Notes: generated by a model from the letters alone, not told the origin. A stretch of DNA of 64,000 bases from Aquipseudomonas ullengensis (GCF_014174475.1 NZ_JACJUD010000003.1:587406-651405); one strand, 5' to 3'. Shown: positions 38,168 through 47,813, numbered from the stretch's first letter. Program-made: numbers and translations.

Positions 38168-39355
38168 ATGACGCAAGCCGACCGCTCCGACGCACCCGTG
38201 ACCGGGTTGATTCTTTCCGGTGGCGGGGCCCGGGCGGCCTACCAGGTTGGCGTGCTCAGCGCCGTTGCTGACCTGTTGCCGAATGCGGCGCACAATCCTT
38301 TTCCGGTCATCGTCGGCACCTCGGCCGGGGCGATCAATGCGGTCGGCCTGGCCTGTGGCGCCTTGCACTTCACCGAAGCGATCCGCCGCCTGACCCAGGT
38401 CTGGCAGAACTTTCATTCCGATCAGGTCTACCGCACCGACTGGCCGGGCGTGCTGCGCCAGGCGGGGCGCTTTATTGGCCACAGCATGCTGGGGTTGGGT
38501 GCGGACCTGCCGGTGGCCCTGCTCGACAGCTCGCCGCTGCGCACCATGCTCGAGCGCGAGCTGGATTTCTCCGGGATCGCCGCCGCTGTGCGCATGCGCC
38601 AGTTACGCGCGGTGGCGGTGACTGCCTTCGGTTATGAGAGCGGCCAGGCGGTGACCTTCTACCAGGGGCGCGCGACCATCGACCCCTGGTTTCGTCATCG
38701 CCGGGTGGGCGTGCCGACGCGCCTGAGCCTGGATCATCTGCTGGCCAGTGCAGCGATCCCGTTGATTTTTCCGCCGGTGAAGGTCAATCGCGAATACTTC
38801 GGTGACGGCGCGGTACGCCAGTCGGCTCCGATCAGCCCGGCCCTGCACCTGGGCGCCAACCGCGTGCTGGTGGTCGGGGTCAGCGGTAATCCGGTTGGCC
38901 ATGGCGCCAATCAGCAGGTGGTGCGACCGCGCAGCGGCAAGCCACCGACCCTGGCGCAAATCAGTGGGCACATGCTCAACAGCACCTTCATCGACAGCCT
39001 GGAGGGCGATATCGAGACGCTCGAGCGACTCAATCACATGAGCCGCCTGGTGCCGTCCGGCTTGCATCCGCGTGGCTTGGGGCTGAAACCGGTGGAGGTG
39101 CTGGTGATTTCGCCGAGCCAGCCGCTGGACCAGATTGCCGCACGCCATCGCCATGAGCTGAGCAAGTCCATGCGTCTGTTCCTGCGTGGCTCCGGGGCGA
39201 CCAAGGCAAGCGGCGCAGGGGTGCTCAGCTACCTGCTGTTCGAGCCCGGCTACTGCAACGAACTGATCGAACTGGGTTACCAGGATGCAATGGCGCAGAA
39301 GGACGCGCTGATCCGCTTCCTCGGCCTGGCCTTGGCGGAGTCCGCCTCGGCCTGA
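38168..39355 (+). CDS. patatin-like phospholipase family protein
   Basis: 395 aa predicted lipid acyl hydrolase from the ATG at 38168. The oxyanion loop SGGGARAAYQVGVL (about 16-29), nucleophile GTSAGAINA (about 51-59, GxSxG) and the DGAVRQ aspartate (about 214-219) make the Ser-Asp dyad complete. No signal peptide or beta-barrel is present, so it is probably cytoplasmic or inner-membrane associated, unlike the autotransporter PlpD. The C-terminal third is not recognised. Confidence 0.92.
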   Translation: MTQADRSDAPVTGLILSGGGARAAYQVGVLSAVADLLPNAAHNPFPVIVGTSAGAINAVGLACGALHFTEAIRRLTQVWQNFHSDQVYRTDWPGVLRQAGRFIGHSMLGLGADLPVALLDSSPLRTMLERELDFSGIAAAVRMRQLRAVAVTAFGYESGQAVTFYQGRATIDPWFRHRRVGVPTRLSLDHLLASAAIPLIFPPVKVNREYFGDGAVRQSAPISPALHLGANRVLVVGVSGNPVGHGANQQVVRPRSGKPPTLAQISGHMLNSTFIDSLEGDIETLERLNHMSRLVPSGLHPRGLGLKPVEVLVISPSQPLDQIAARHRHELSKSMRLFLRGSGATKASGAGVLSYLLFEPGYCNELIELGYQDAMAQKDALIRFLGLALAESASA

Positions 39356-39365
39356 GTTGATCGAT

Positions 39366-39470
39366 GGGCGCGTGTGCGGTGGAAAATGCTTCGCAGTTTT
39401 CCACCCTACGCGAGGTTCAGGCGGGGTAGGGTGGATAACGCTCTGCTTATCCACCGCTGCGGCGCTGTGA
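39366..39470. repeat. palindromic repeat, GTAGGGTGGATAAC family, copy 2
   Basis: GGTGGAAAATGC, TTTTCCACCCTACGC, GGGTAGGGTGGATAACGC and GCTTATCCACC repeat the two palindromic halves of the element at 1162-1238 in swapped order. It fills the convergent gap between the patatin and pirin genes. Confidence 0.7.
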
Positions 39471-39484
39471 CACGCCACACGGCC

Positions 39485-40336
39485 TCAGGCCTCCGTCAGT
39501 ACACCATCGCGAAAATCCCGCAGCGCCTGTTCGATTTCCTCACGGCTGTTCATCACGAACGGCCCGTATTGCACGATGGGTTCGTTCAAGGGCGTGCCGG
39601 CGATCAGCAGCCCCCGTGCTCCCGCCGCGCTGCCCATCTCGATAGCACCGTTGTCGCTCAGTCGGGCCAAACGGCCCTTGCCGACGGTATGGCCGTTCAC
39701 CGCCAGTTCGCCCTCGTAGACATACAGCAGCACGCGCTGGCCATCGGCCAGGCGCGGGCTGATGCGACTGCCGGCTGGCAGGTGCAGGTCGAACAGCTGT
39801 GGCTGGGTCTGTGGGCGCTGCACGGCGCCGGCCTGTTGCACCTGGCCGTCGTCGAAGTGACCGGCGATCACGCTGACCGCCACGCCGCCTGCGCTGGTCA
39901 GGCGCGGGATTTCGCTGGGGGCATAGTCGCGGTAGCCAGCGGCGCCGAGCTTGTCCTGGCTGGGCAGGTTGAGCCACAGCTGGAAGCCGCGCATCACGCC
40001 TTCCTGCTGTTCCGGCATTTCGCTGTGGATGATGCCGCGTGCCGCCGTCATCCACTGCACGCCGCCATTCTCCAGCAGGCCGACATTGCCCAAATGGTCT
40101 TCGTGGCGCATGCGCCCTTCGAGCATGTAGGTGATGGTTTCGAAACCACGGTGCGGGTGCGGTGGAAAACCGGCGATGTAGTCGTCCGGGTTTTCCGAGC
40201 CGAACTCGTCGAGCATCAGGAAGGGATCGAAGCGCTCTATGCCGGCACCGCCGAACACGCGGGTCAGGCGCACGCCGGCGCCGTCCGAGGCGGGTTGGCC
40301 GATATGCTGGGCGAGGACTTGGCGGAACTGGGTCAT
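39485..40336 (-). CDS. pirin family protein
   Basis: 283 aa bicupin from the ATG at 40336. A typical pirin N-terminal cupin carries the metal site PPHPHRGFETITYMLEG (about 57-73) with HSE near residue 104. A C-terminal pirin domain follows (about 165-280, LLYVYEGELAVNG). Human pirin is an iron-dependent transcription cofactor, and some bacterial homologues have quercetinase activity. Its role here is unknown. It belongs to a different subfamily from the YhaK-like protein at 12862-13560. Confidence 0.9.
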   Translation of the reverse strand: MTQFRQVLAQHIGQPASDGAGVRLTRVFGGAGIERFDPFLMLDEFGSENPDDYIAGFPPHPHRGFETITYMLEGRMRHEDHLGNVGLLENGGVQWMTAARGIIHSEMPEQQEGVMRGFQLWLNLPSQDKLGAAGYRDYAPSEIPRLTSAGGVAVSVIAGHFDDGQVQQAGAVQRPQTQPQLFDLHLPAGSRISPRLADGQRVLLYVYEGELAVNGHTVGKGRLARLSDNGAIEMGSAAGARGLLIAGTPLNEPIVQYGPFVMNSREEIEQALRDFRDGVLTEA

Positions 40337-40438
40337 GGGGCACCTCCGAATCTGGAATGTGCCCATGCTAGCCCTGTCGATTGAATGGATGGGTGCGAAA
40401 TTCGCGCCATTTCAATCGACTTGCTCGATGCGTTTCGC

Positions 40439-41215
40439 TTATTCGGCGATCTGCAGCTTGCGCGCCTCGCGGTACACGTAGCGCACCTTCTCGTACTCGA
40501 ACGGCGTGTTGAGCTGGCCGTAGCGGAAGTTGGTGGTGTGGCGCAGATCGACCACGCGCAGGGCAGTGATCTCCGGGTGGTCGCTGCTGACTTCGGCCAC
40601 GTTGAGGAAGTTGATCTGGTCCTCGGCGACGAAGTCGAACACCTTGCCGCCGGTGTCGCGCAGGTTGGCGGGGCCGAGCAGCGGCAGCATCACGTACGGG
40701 CCGTCCGGCACGCCATAGAAGCCCAGGGTCTGGCCGAAGTCTTCGCTCTGCTTGGGCAGGCCCATGCGCGTGGCCGGGTCCCACAGGCCGGCGATGCCGA
40801 TGGTGGTGTTGAGCAGCAGGCGCGCGGTGGTGTTCATCGAGCGCTTGCCCTTGAACTGCAGCAGGCTGTTGACCAGGTTGGGGATGTCGCCCAGGTTGCT
40901 GAAAAAGTTGCTCACGCCGCTGCGCACGAAGCGCGGGGTGACATAGCGGTAGCCGTCGACCACCGGCAGGAACACCCACTCGTCGAAGCGGTAGTTGAAG
41001 TGGTAGACCCGGCGATTCCACGACTCCCAGGGGTCGTAGACCTGCAGCGCATCGAGGCTGGCGCGCTCAAATTCGTGCTGGTTCAGGTGCGGGTTGAAGT
41101 TGAGTTGCTCCAGCGGGTTGGTGAAGCCGTCGGCATCAGGCTCCGCCTGGGCCAGACCGCTGCACAACATCAGGGCGAGCACGAGCGCCTGGCTCGAAAT
41201 CCATTGCTTAGCCAC
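40439..41215 (-). CDS. MlaA/VacJ family outer-membrane lipid-asymmetry protein
   Basis: 258 aa from a GTG at 41215. MlaA takes mislocalised phospholipids from the outer leaflet of the outer membrane. Conserved blocks DPWESWNRRVYHFNYRFDEW (about 61-80), RSGVSNFFSNLGDIP and QTLGFYGVPDGPYVMLPLLGP are present. The signal peptide ends AQA, and LMLC does not fit a normal lipobox, so it may not be lipidated, unlike classical MlaA. The gene overlaps the upstream hydrolase by 8 bp. Confidence 0.88.
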   Translation of the reverse strand: MAKQWISSQALVLALMLCSGLAQAEPDADGFTNPLEQLNFNPHLNQHEFERASLDALQVYDPWESWNRRVYHFNYRFDEWVFLPVVDGYRYVTPRFVRSGVSNFFSNLGDIPNLVNSLLQFKGKRSMNTTARLLLNTTIGIAGLWDPATRMGLPKQSEDFGQTLGFYGVPDGPYVMLPLLGPANLRDTGGKVFDFVAEDQINFLNVAEVSSDHPEITALRVVDLRHTTNFRYGQLNTPFEYEKVRYVYREARKLQIAE

Positions 41216-42506
41216 GGAAGAACTCCAGCATGGCGTCGGTGTTGACGCGGTAGTTGAGGTTGCCGCAATGCCCGCCGTGCGGGTAAACGGTCAGCCGCTC
41301 GCCAAAGGTGCGGCGCAGGAAGCCGAGATCGCCAGGGCCGAGGATCAGGTCATCGGCGTTGTGCATCACGGCAATCTTCGGGCTGCTTTTCAGGTAGTCC
41401 TCGAGGGCGTACAGGCTGACCTGCTGGACCAGCTGGTCGATGCTGCCGCCGTCGAATTTCTTGCGCCAGTACGGGATCAGCTGCTCGGTCATGTAGCACT
41501 CGAAGTCGCACTGCAGGGCGCGCTTGAAGAACGGCGTAAGGCTGGTGCCCTGGGTGATCGGGTACTGCGGCGGGGTAATCAGGCCGCGGCGGTTGATCAG
41601 GTCCGAGGTGAAGGCGATGTCCGCCGAGGAGAAGCGGAACGAACTGCCGACCAGCATGGCCAGTTGCTCATTGGTGAGCTGCTGCTTGGAGTCCTGCAGG
41701 TCGTAGAGCAAGGCCTCGTCCAGCTCGACATGGCCCTTCTGCTGGAAGTAGCGGGTCAGCTTGCCGAGCACCAGTTCGAAATAGGTGGTCTTGTCGGTGA
41801 CGCCGCGCGCCTCGCTCTGCACCAGACGGTCGAGGTTGCTCACCGAGGTGTACAGGTTGACTGGTGGGTTGAGCAGCAGCACATGCTTGAAGTTGAAACT
41901 GCGCAGGCTCTCGTCCAGCTTGCTGACGAAGGCTGCATGCAGGCCGCCGAGGCTGTAGCCGGTGAGGTTGTACTCGGTGGCCTCGAGGTCCGGGTGCTGG
42001 GCGCGCACGGCCATCATCACCCGGTACAGGTCTTCCGCATCTTCGCTGGAAATACCGGGCGTGGCAGCGCGCGAGGCGGCGCTCATGAAGTCGTAACTGG
42101 TCGGTGAGGACAGCTGCACCACGTGATAGCCGGCGCCATAGAACAGGCGCTTGAGGGCCTCGGTCTTGCCGCTGGCGTAGTTGGCGCCGGTGCCGGAGAT
42201 GATGAAGATCAGCGGCGCAGGGCCATCCTGGCGGGCCAGGCGGTAGCGCAGCTTGGTCACCGGCCAGAAGTTTTCCGGCAGCTCGAACTCGCGTTCGGGG
42301 CGCAGCTTGAGGTCGTAGTCGGCCTGGTCGATCTGCTCATCGCTGGGCAGCTTGGGCCGCAGGTCGGGCGGGGTGCTGGCGATGGTGGCTTCGAAGGGGT
42401 TGGTGAGCGGGTAAGCGTATTTGGCGGCATCGATATCGGCGGCCAATGCAGGCACGGCGAAGATCAAGCCACCAAGGAGCGTGACAAGTGCGGTCAAGCG
42501 GGGCAT
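41208..42506 (-). CDS. periplasmic alpha/beta-hydrolase, function unknown
   Basis: 432 aa from the ATG at 42506, with a cleavable signal peptide ending VPALAAD. The hydrolase core has IFIISGTGANYASGKTEAL (oxyanion region, about 100-118) and the nucleophile elbow GYSLGG (about 190-195). An acid and a histidine are suggested by HNADDLIL and YPHGGHCGN near the C-terminus. It is translationally coupled to the MlaA-like gene, which suggests a lipid substrate in the envelope; that is inference. Confidence 0.82.
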   Translation of the reverse strand: MPRLTALVTLLGGLIFAVPALAADIDAAKYAYPLTNPFEATIASTPPDLRPKLPSDEQIDQADYDLKLRPEREFELPENFWPVTKLRYRLARQDGPAPLIFIISGTGANYASGKTEALKRLFYGAGYHVVQLSSPTSYDFMSAASRAATPGISSEDAEDLYRVMMAVRAQHPDLEATEYNLTGYSLGGLHAAFVSKLDESLRSFNFKHVLLLNPPVNLYTSVSNLDRLVQSEARGVTDKTTYFELVLGKLTRYFQQKGHVELDEALLYDLQDSKQQLTNEQLAMLVGSSFRFSSADIAFTSDLINRRGLITPPQYPITQGTSLTPFFKRALQCDFECYMTEQLIPYWRKKFDGGSIDQLVQQVSLYALEDYLKSSPKIAVMHNADDLILGPGDLGFLRRTFGERLTVYPHGGHCGNLNYRVNTDAMLEFFRG

Positions 42507-42570
42507 GGACAAATCCTTTTGCTGAGGATGCTGCGAGTGAATACTGCGCCACTGACAAGTGCAAGCGTGG

Positions 42571-43143
42571 TCAGTTCATTCTCTCCAGCTTTTCGACCCA
42601 GACCAGTTCGCAGGCGCCCTCGCCGGTGTCGTCGCGGGTCAGTGAGCTGATCCACTGGAAGCCATCGTCGCCGTCCACCCGCACCAGTTGACCGCTCAGG
42701 GCGACCTGCTCGCCGGGTTTGACGCGCGCCAGCTCGGCGGCGACCTCGGCATTGGCCGGGATCATGTGCATGTTGGCGCTGTGGACTTCGATGTCGCGCC
42801 GGCTGATCGGGAATTCTGCGGTGCGCCAGCGGTACCAGCGGTTGCCCTGGCTGATGTCGATACGGCTGAGCACCTGCGGGTCGGCCATCGGCCCCCAGCC
42901 CAGGGCCAGGTCGATGGGCGAAACGTCGGCGCCCCGGTCGTAGCGATAGATTTCGCGCCCCAGTACGCGAGCCTGGAGCTGGAAGGGCTGCAGTGGGGTG
43001 ATGCGGTATTGGCCCAGCCGGTAGGCCCCGTCCGGCTGGTACTGCACCGTATGCGACGGGCTGAAGTTCGGGCGCAGATGATCCCAGCCGAACCAGAAGG
43101 CGGCGAGCAGGGCGAGTGCGAGCAGCAGGTGGCGGTTGTTCAT
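42571..43143 (-). CDS. conserved membrane-anchored hypothetical protein
   Basis: 190 aa from the ATG at 43143. A single N-terminal hydrophobic segment (LLLALALLAAFWFGW, about 5-19) would anchor a periplasmic domain. That domain has motifs YRLGQYRITPLQPFQLQARVL and DIALGWGPMADP-like residues (about 70-80), seen in a widely conserved family without known function. No catalytic residues are recognised. It lies upstream of the hydrolase in the same direction with a 64-bp gap. Confidence 0.75.
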   Translation of the reverse strand: MNNRHLLLALALLAAFWFGWDHLRPNFSPSHTVQYQPDGAYRLGQYRITPLQPFQLQARVLGREIYRYDRGADVSPIDLALGWGPMADPQVLSRIDISQGNRWYRWRTAEFPISRRDIEVHSANMHMIPANAEVAAELARVKPGEQVALSGQLVRVDGDDGFQWISSLTRDDTGEGACELVWVEKLERMN

Positions 43144-43228
43144 GCGGGATATTCTAGTGTCCCTTGCTTGCATTCAGGCGACAGCCGATTAAGCTGGGCG
43201 CCGCTTTTTCGACCACTGGAGTCGCCCG

Positions 43229-43600
43229 ATGTCCCGTCCTTTTTCTTTACTGGTGCTGATGCTGGCCCTCTCGCTGTGGCTGGCGGCCTGCTATGGCGTG
43301 CGTTTCGCCCTGATGGAAGACGGCCAGTGGGTGGGCCTGTGCGCGGAACAGGCGCAGCGCTGGGAGTGCCAGGCACGCGCCGGGCTTGGTTGGCTGATCC
43401 ACTTCCGGGTGATTGCCGGCGCAGCGCTGGCGCTGGCGGTTGTCGGGTTCCTGGTGCCGGCACGGGCGGGCAAGGTGCTGGCCCTGCTCGGCCTGTTCCT
43501 CGCGCTATCGGCTTTGGTGCTGTATAGCGCCAGCCTGGCGGTGTTTGCTGTGGTATTGGCGGGGCTGCGTCTGGTACGCAAGCCGGTGACTAGCGCCTGA
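43229..43600 (+). CDS. small integral membrane protein
   Basis: 123 aa with about three hydrophobic helices (about 6-24, 55-78 and 82-112). The first loop holds GVRFALMEDGQWVGLC and conserved cysteines (CAEQAQRWEC), suggesting a periplasmic disulfide. Function unknown. It is transcribed divergently from the preceding gene and ends at a strong terminator. Confidence 0.75.
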   Translation: MSRPFSLLVLMLALSLWLAACYGVRFALMEDGQWVGLCAEQAQRWECQARAGLGWLIHFRVIAGAALALAVVGFLVPARAGKVLALLGLFLALSALVLYSASLAVFAVVLAGLRLVRKPVTSA

Positions 43601-43615
43601 GTTTTCTCCAGGCAT

Positions 43616-43645
43616 GAAAAAGGGACGCCGCGGCGTCCCTTTTTT
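43616..43645. terminator. bidirectional intrinsic terminator
   Basis: AAAAAGGGACGCCG and CGGCGTCCCTTTTTT form a perfect stem between the small membrane protein and the convergent GH17 gene. Confidence 0.92.
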
Positions 43646-43657
43646 GTTGCCCGGCGG

Positions 43658-45211
43658 TTAGCCGCGCTTGAGGCGCAGGCTGCGCCACAGCGCGCCGAGC
43701 AGCAGCGTGCTGGTCAGTGCCCAGCCGATGGCTTGCTGGTTGAGCAGGCCTTCCTGGTACAGCTGGGGGGCGATGCCGGCGCCGAGCAGGGCGGCGAGCA
43801 GGGCGATCTCGCGACGCGGGCCGGCTACCGGGCGGCACAGGTAGACCAGCGCTGGCAGCAGCAGGGCGACGCTGGGGAAGCTGCGATAGCGCGAGTCGAA
43901 CACCAGCGCCAGCATCATCACCGCGCCGGCGAAACCGGCAGCGGCCAGCCACCAGCCGGCACGGGCCTGCAGCCAGTTGTACAGGCGCTCACGGGCCCCT
44001 GCGCGAGCGGACAGGGCCAGCATGGCGTGCGCCAGGACGATCAGGTTGAGCGCCAGCAGCGCGGCGGCCCACAGCCACTCACCGACGAAGCGGCTGGTGA
44101 TGCCGGCCAGCTCGGCCCAGCCGGCGATGCTGGTGGCGCCCAGGGCGGCCGTCAGCGGCAGCAGCAGGGCAGCACGCTTGGACGCCGGGCGACCGGCCAG
44201 GAGCAGGGCGGCAGCCCCGAGAATCAGGCTGGCGCCCAGCCACCAGGGCCAGTGCGGCAGGTTGGACACCGGGCCGGCGAGAATGCTTTTCTCTTGGCGA
44301 TCGGCGTCGAACAGGCCCCAGTAGCCACCCACGGCGCCTTCGCTGTCGCGCTTCCAGGGCTGGTCGAAGGCTTCGATCAGGTTGTAGTGCCAGCCGTTTT
44401 CCTCGGCCATCTTGACGAAGCCACGGATGAACAGCGCCTCGTTGATCCGGCTCGGCAGGGCGGTTTCGCGCTGGCGGCCTTCGCTTGGCCAGCCGGTTTC
44501 ACCGATCAGGATGTCCTTCGGCGCATAGGCCAGGCCGAACGAGTTGCGCACCCGGGCGACCTGCGCCAGTGCCTCTTCGATGCCGCTCGGCTCGTCTTCC
44601 CAGTAGGGCAGCAGGTGGATGGTGATGAAGTCCACCGCTGGCGCGACTTCCTTGTGCTTGAGCCAGAACTCCCAGACATCGGCGTAGGTGACCGGCTGCT
44701 TGACCTGGGCCTTCACTTCGCCGATCAGCTTGGCCAGCTGGGTGCCGGTGATTTCCTTGCGCAGCAGGGACTCGTTGCCGACGATCACCGCCTGGACCAC
44801 GTCCGGGTTGGCGTTGGCGGCTTTCACCAGGGCGTCGATTTCTTTCTGGTTATCCGCCGGGTTGCCGTTGATCCAGGCGCCGAGCAGCAGCTTGAGGCCG
44901 TGCTTGCGGGCCATCTCGGGGACCATTTCGAGGCCGGTCATGGAGTAGGTGCGCACGCATTCGAAGCGCTTGGCCAGCAGGGTGAAATCGGTTTCCACCT
45001 GCTCGGGGCGAATGGTGAACGGCTGATCGAAGGGCGACTGGTCCTTGCCGAACGGCGTGTAGGACGCGCACTGCAGCTTGTGTTCGGGCGTGGCGGCGTC
45101 GGCCAGTTGCACCGGGCGGCCGATGCCGTACCAGATGGCGGCGAGCGCCACGATGGCGAGCAGGCTGGCGAACAGATAAGGGACAAACGGGAAACGGGGC
45201 GTGTGGCTCAT
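43658..45211 (-). CDS. GH17-type beta-1,3-glucan-active membrane protein
   Basis: 517 aa from the ATG at 45211. An N-terminal membrane helix (about 10-32) leads to a periplasmic glycoside hydrolase family 17 domain (about 45-320). IGNESLLR (about 145-152) and ILIGETGWPSEG (about 238-249) supply the two catalytic glutamates in the usual NE and ETGWPS motifs. The C-terminal half has about seven hydrophobic helices. Similar proteobacterial enzymes are beta-1,3-glucosyltransferases acting on cyclic or osmoregulated glucans. No NdvB-type glycosyltransferase domain is attached. Confidence 0.88.
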   Translation of the reverse strand: MSHTPRFPFVPYLFASLLAIVALAAIWYGIGRPVQLADAATPEHKLQCASYTPFGKDQSPFDQPFTIRPEQVETDFTLLAKRFECVRTYSMTGLEMVPEMARKHGLKLLLGAWINGNPADNQKEIDALVKAANANPDVVQAVIVGNESLLRKEITGTQLAKLIGEVKAQVKQPVTYADVWEFWLKHKEVAPAVDFITIHLLPYWEDEPSGIEEALAQVARVRNSFGLAYAPKDILIGETGWPSEGRQRETALPSRINEALFIRGFVKMAEENGWHYNLIEAFDQPWKRDSEGAVGGYWGLFDADRQEKSILAGPVSNLPHWPWWLGASLILGAAALLLAGRPASKRAALLLPLTAALGATSIAGWAELAGITSRFVGEWLWAAALLALNLIVLAHAMLALSARAGARERLYNWLQARAGWWLAAAGFAGAVMMLALVFDSRYRSFPSVALLLPALVYLCRPVAGPRREIALLAALLGAGIAPQLYQEGLLNQQAIGWALTSTLLLGALWRSLRLKRG

Positions 45212-45288
45212 GGTCGACTGCGCATGCGTGGCGGCAAAGCCGCGCATCTTAGCGGATCGCGACGTGCAGCGAACAGTTCGCCACTGTT

Positions 45289-45513
45289 TCAGGCGTGATG
45301 ATGCAACCAGGCATGCTGCGGCATCGGCTCATTTACCTCGCTGTGGCTTTCGACTTTCTTCCAGATCTTTTCGTGGAAGAAGAAGCCCACCGAGTTGCAC
45401 AGCGGCTCGACCACTGCCAGCAGGCCGCCCACGGCCACGCTGCCGGTCAGGGCGTACGCCACGCTGAAGGCAATGCAGAAGTGCATGAGGGTGAAGGTGA
45501 TGGTCTTGAGCAT
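45289..45513 (-). CDS. DUF2061 family small membrane protein
   Basis: 74 aa with one or two hydrophobic stretches (about 4-20 and 24-38). FTLMHFCIAFSVAYALTG and EPLCNSVGFFFHEKIW fit DUF2061, a family of unknown function sometimes found near membrane enzymes. A His-rich C-terminus (HAWLHHHA) is present. It stands alone between the GH17 and MHYT genes. Confidence 0.82.
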   Translation of the reverse strand: MLKTITFTLMHFCIAFSVAYALTGSVAVGGLLAVVEPLCNSVGFFFHEKIWKKVESHSEVNEPMPQHAWLHHHA

Positions 45514-45623
45514 GGCGGGCCTCGTTGAGAATTATTCTCCGTTGCTGTGCAGGCTAGTGCCCGCCGCGCCAATCCTGAAATGACCGCTCTTAATCGCGCG
45601 CATAGCCTCAGCCAATCGCCCGG

Positions 45624-47813
45624 TCAGCCGTTGCGCAGGGGCACCACGTTACTGGCACTGCGCAGGCGGAACTCCACCAGGAAGGTATCCAGCTCCGCCA
45701 GCGGCAGCGGTTTGCTCAGCAGGTAGCCCTGGATGAAGTCGCAGCCCACGCTGCGCAGGAACTCCAGTTGAGTCTCGGTCTCCACCCCCTCGGCCACCAC
45801 CTTGAGGTGCAGGGGGTGGGCCATGCCGATGATGGCCTGGACGATCTGCTGGTCGGCGTTGCTGGTGGCAATGTCGAACAGAAAGGAGCGGTCGATCTTC
45901 AACGTGTCTAGCGGCAGGCGCTTGAGGTAGGCAAGGGACGAGTAGCCGGTGCCGAAGTCGTCGATGGAAATGCTCACGCCCAGGCCGCGAATGCGCTGCA
46001 GCAGTGACAGGGCCTGGTTGACGTTGCTCATCAGGGCGTTTTCGGTCACCTCCAGCTCCAGGCGTTGCGCGCGAATCCCGGAGCCGCGCAGGGCCAGCTC
46101 GATTTCCTCGGGCAGGTCATCGTGGCTGAGGTTGAGCGCCGAACAGTTCACCGCCACGCGCAACTCGGGAAAGCCGCACAGGCTGAGCTGGTGCAGCTCC
46201 TGACAGGCACGGCGCAGGACCCAGGCATCCAGTTCGGCGATAAAACCGTTGGCCTCGGCGATGCCGATGAAGCGATCCGGCGACAGCAGGCCCAGCCGTG
46301 GATGCTGCCAGCGCACCAGAGCTTCCAGTTTGCTGATCTCACCCGTGCACAGGTCGAGAATCGGCTGGTAGTGCAGGAGCAGCTCGCGGTCGTCTTGCAG
46401 CGCCTGGCGCAGTTCGTCTTCCAGTTCCAGTTCGATGCTGGCCTTGTTCTTCAGGTGCGAGCTGAAGAAATGCACCGAATTGCGCCCGCTGCCCTTGGAT
46501 TGGTAGAGGGCCAGGTCGGCATGCTTGAGCAGTTCGTCGCAACTCTCGCCATCCTGGGGGAACACGCTGATGCCGATGCTGGTGGTCATCACCATGTGCC
46601 GGCCGCTCAGGCTGATCGGCTCCTTCATCCGCTGCATGATGCGCTGCGCCAGGTTGCGCGCCTCGTCCTGGGTGTTCATGCCGACCAGCACGCAGAATTC
46701 GTCGCCACCGAAGCGGGCGATCACGTCCTGGTCGCGCAGGGTGCTGCGAATGCGTTCGGCCATTACCTTGAGCAGCTCGTCGCCGGCATCGTGGCCGAGG
46801 CTGTCGTTGATCCGCTTGAAGTGGTCGATGTCGAAGAACATCACCGCCAGCATCTGCTGCGTACTGGCATGGCTGCGCAGGCGTTCGGCGAACAGTTCGT
46901 TGAACGCACGGCGGTTGAGCAGGTTGGTTAGCGGGTCGAAGTGCGCCACTTTCTGCAGCGAGGCGCGCGCCAGGTCGAGCTGGCGGACCAGGCTGTTGAC
47001 CCGCAACAGGTCGTGTTCCTTGCTTTGCAAACGTCGGTCGGCCCAGGCGGCGCCAAGGCCGCTGCCGATGCTGAGCAGGGCGATCAGGGCCACGCTCAGG
47101 GCCAGTTGCAGGCTGTTTGCCGTGCTTTGCAGGCTCAGCGGGGTGCCCTCGGGCACCACCATGTCCAGCGCCCACATGCCGGTGAAGTGCATGGAGACGA
47201 TGGCGCCGCCCATGATCAGGCTGGCCAGCAGCTTGAGCAGTTCATGCAGCAGGTCGTGGTGGTCGCGAAAGAACAGTGCCAGTTGCAGGGCCGCCAGGCT
47301 GGCGAAGAAGGCGATCGCCACCGACAAGGCGAACAAGGCCGGCTGGTAATACAGGGTGGCGACGGAGCGGATCGCCGCCATGCCGATGTAGTGCATCAGG
47401 GCGATGCCCAGGCCAATGCACAGGGCGGCCTGCAGGCATTGGCGCAGGCTTGGCTTGGGGTGCCCGAGGGGCTTCATGGCCAGCAGGGCGGCGGTCAGCA
47501 CCACCAGGAAGGAGATGATCGTGGTGGGCAGGTCGTAGCGAATGGCGATGGGCGCCTCGAAGGCGAGCATGGCGACGAAGTGCATGGACCAGATGCCGCC
47601 ACCCAGGCACAGCGCGCCGACGGCCATCCAGTTGCGCCGGGCGGCGGCGCGCTCGGCGTGGGTCACGCGGTTGGCAATGCTCAGCGTGGCGTAGCTGGCG
47701 GCGCAGGCCACGACATACGCCAGCAGCACCAGGCCCCAGGTGTGCTTGCAGTCGAGGAGGAGCTGGCCGGTCTCGGGCCGCTCGAACAGTAAACCCATGC
47801 CCAGCCATTCCAT
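45624..47813 (-). CDS. MHYT-GGDEF-EAL c-di-GMP signalling protein (MucR-like)
   Basis: 729 aa membrane protein. Seven hydrophobic helices at about 20-250 carry the MHYT motifs MHFVAM, MHYIGM and MHFTGM, thought to bind copper and sense NO, O2 or CO. The GGDEF domain (about 290-450) has an intact RFGGDEFCVL and an RxxD site (RDQD). The EAL domain (about 465-715) retains LEALVRW, DDFGTGYSSL, LKIDRSF, AEGVE and QGYLLSKP. Both activities look possible. The intact GGDEF favours MucR (PA1727) over NbdA, whose GGDEF is degenerate. Confidence 0.93.
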   Translation of the reverse strand: MEWLGMGLLFERPETGQLLLDCKHTWGLVLLAYVVACAASYATLSIANRVTHAERAAARRNWMAVGALCLGGGIWSMHFVAMLAFEAPIAIRYDLPTTIISFLVVLTAALLAMKPLGHPKPSLRQCLQAALCIGLGIALMHYIGMAAIRSVATLYYQPALFALSVAIAFFASLAALQLALFFRDHHDLLHELLKLLASLIMGGAIVSMHFTGMWALDMVVPEGTPLSLQSTANSLQLALSVALIALLSIGSGLGAAWADRRLQSKEHDLLRVNSLVRQLDLARASLQKVAHFDPLTNLLNRRAFNELFAERLRSHASTQQMLAVMFFDIDHFKRINDSLGHDAGDELLKVMAERIRSTLRDQDVIARFGGDEFCVLVGMNTQDEARNLAQRIMQRMKEPISLSGRHMVMTTSIGISVFPQDGESCDELLKHADLALYQSKGSGRNSVHFFSSHLKNKASIELELEDELRQALQDDRELLLHYQPILDLCTGEISKLEALVRWQHPRLGLLSPDRFIGIAEANGFIAELDAWVLRRACQELHQLSLCGFPELRVAVNCSALNLSHDDLPEEIELALRGSGIRAQRLELEVTENALMSNVNQALSLLQRIRGLGVSISIDDFGTGYSSLAYLKRLPLDTLKIDRSFLFDIATSNADQQIVQAIIGMAHPLHLKVVAEGVETETQLEFLRSVGCDFIQGYLLSKPLPLAELDTFLVEFRLRSASNVVPLRNG

